64,000 nucleotides of DNA from Galbula dea. Its lineage: Eukaryota; Chordata; Aves; Piciformes; Galbulidae. Of the stretch, positions 63,077-64,000 are shown in pieces; positions within the stretch are counted from its first letter, which is position 1; every line of letters begins with the position of its first letter. A model generated the notes under the pieces. It made no database searches. It worked only from the letters and a program-made list of their open reading frames with translations, and was not told the origin of the DNA. The DNA is taken from positions 5,238,979 to 5,302,978 of the forward strand of contig VWZX01004666.1 of assembly GCA_013399015.1 (NCBI GenBank), written 5' to 3'. The position numbers and the translations under genes were made by a program.

Positions 63077-64000
63077 CTGGGGAGAAAGGAAGACGACATT
63101 AGGAAAAAGTTCCCCCTTCTAATGGAAATGAAAGACAAAGTGATCTAAAACATCTGAAGCAGCTACTTGGAGGAAGCAGAATAAGGTTTGCATTAGGAAT
63201 AAACACTTTAATGTGCATATTTCTGTTTTCTCTGGACAATGACCTTCACATACTGGCTGCAAAGCCATGTTATGTGCCAAATTCTGATGCAGTATGCAAA
63301 TGCCTTGTGCAGAGGGAGTGACAGGGAAAAAACACAGTACGGTTTAAGGCAGTGGTTTCATACCCAGTTCCCTGAGATTGCAGTTTCACAAACACTTCAG
63401 AGATGAAAAAGCCAGTATCACTGTCAATACTTGCCTTCAGACAAGCTTGTATACAGCTGAGCAGTGAACTGGATGCTCCTTCATAGCAGAATCCAATTAA
63501 ACCATCATAGCTGCTTAAAGAAATGCCCATGGAGCTACAGCCTACACTGATACCCGGCGAACACTGCAGCAACCAGATGGTGTAAGCTATGCAAGTGCAG
63601 ACACACACAAATTAAATGTATTAACTTGTAGAAGTGTAGTGATTACACACAAATAATTCTATGGACTATGGAAATTTTTGAGTCTGCTTCCTTCTAGATT
63701 TTGTCCTTTGTCCCTCCTATTTTTTTCCACCTCTCTCCCCCATAAAGGTCCAAGCTCTTTTACTATGAACTGGCCAGGGCCAAGAAGCAGCAACGTTTTG
63801 GCTAGTCTGGATTTACAAATGCACCAGTAGCCTCAGAATGGCTGTACTGGGACCAACAAAAAAGTCCAACTGTCTCCCAATCCTGACTCTAACTGTGGCC
63901 TTAAACAGATGCCTAAGAGGAGCATAAGAACAAAGCAAATGGACAATTATTTCCCTGAAATAGTCCTCTGCTATTTAATTATTTTCAAATCAGGAATTTA
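63077..64000 (-). other. ST3GAL3: Partial ST3GAL3 intron at window edge
   Basis: Sequence upstream (minus direction) of the first visible exon. No further coding exon matching the expected upstream peptide (a FRKWARIREF-type segment in mammals) was found before 64000, so the next exon lies outside. Nothing else is recognised. Confidence 0.75.

Noticed and set aside
1..64000. Search for tRNA, rRNA, CRISPR-like arrays, viral insertions and microRNA clusters
   Set aside because: No cloverleaf, rRNA block, regularly spaced repeat or retroviral gag/pol/env pattern was seen by eye. Short or structured RNAs could still be missed without a covariance search.

Overview
The window is vertebrate genomic DNA, most probably avian. 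The evidence is a multi-exon gene with canonical GT-AG introns, plus scattered 5'-truncated CR1 LINEs ending in the ATTCTATG-type 3' terminal repeat, the dominant pattern in birds and also seen in crocodilians and turtles. There is no sign of bacterial or viral organisation. Most open frames are chance ORFs or run through CR1 copies.

One protein-coding gene is firmly supported: the 3' two thirds of ST3GAL3 (beta-galactoside alpha-2,3-sialyltransferase 3) on the minus strand. Six consecutive coding exons lie at 63076-63013, 54604-54509, 49618-49432, 28865-28719, 17922-17776 and 4463-4374 (stop at 4376-4374). Each boundary was read from GT/AG signals, and reading phase is kept throughout. Together they encode 243 residues, the same length as the C-terminal part of the 375-residue mammalian protein as I remember it. 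They carry sialylmotifs L, S, III and VS, so essentially the whole catalytic fold is here. The cytoplasmic tail, membrane anchor, stem and start of the catalytic domain lie beyond 64000.

Layout: 1-4050 is relatively GC-rich 3' flank with no recognised gene. 4051-4373 is the probable 3' UTR. 4374-63076 holds the exons and five introns of about 13.3, 10.8, 20.6, 4.9 and 8.4 kb, counted from the stop codon upward. 63077-64000 is part of the next intron. The introns hold about ten CR1-family fragments, homopolymer runs and a few short tandem duplications.

The hunt gave no convincing new system. The points most worth checking are a CR1 foldback at 32223-32448, a small CpG-enriched patch followed by an opposite-strand ORF ending at a good splice donor (55220-56079), a possible short spliced plus-strand transcript with TATA/MEF2-like, donor, acceptor and poly(A) signals (1247-1892), a roughly 1 kb decayed reverse-transcriptase relic (about 46960-47960), and a possible cryptic terminal exon or pseudogene on the gene strand (57482-57946).
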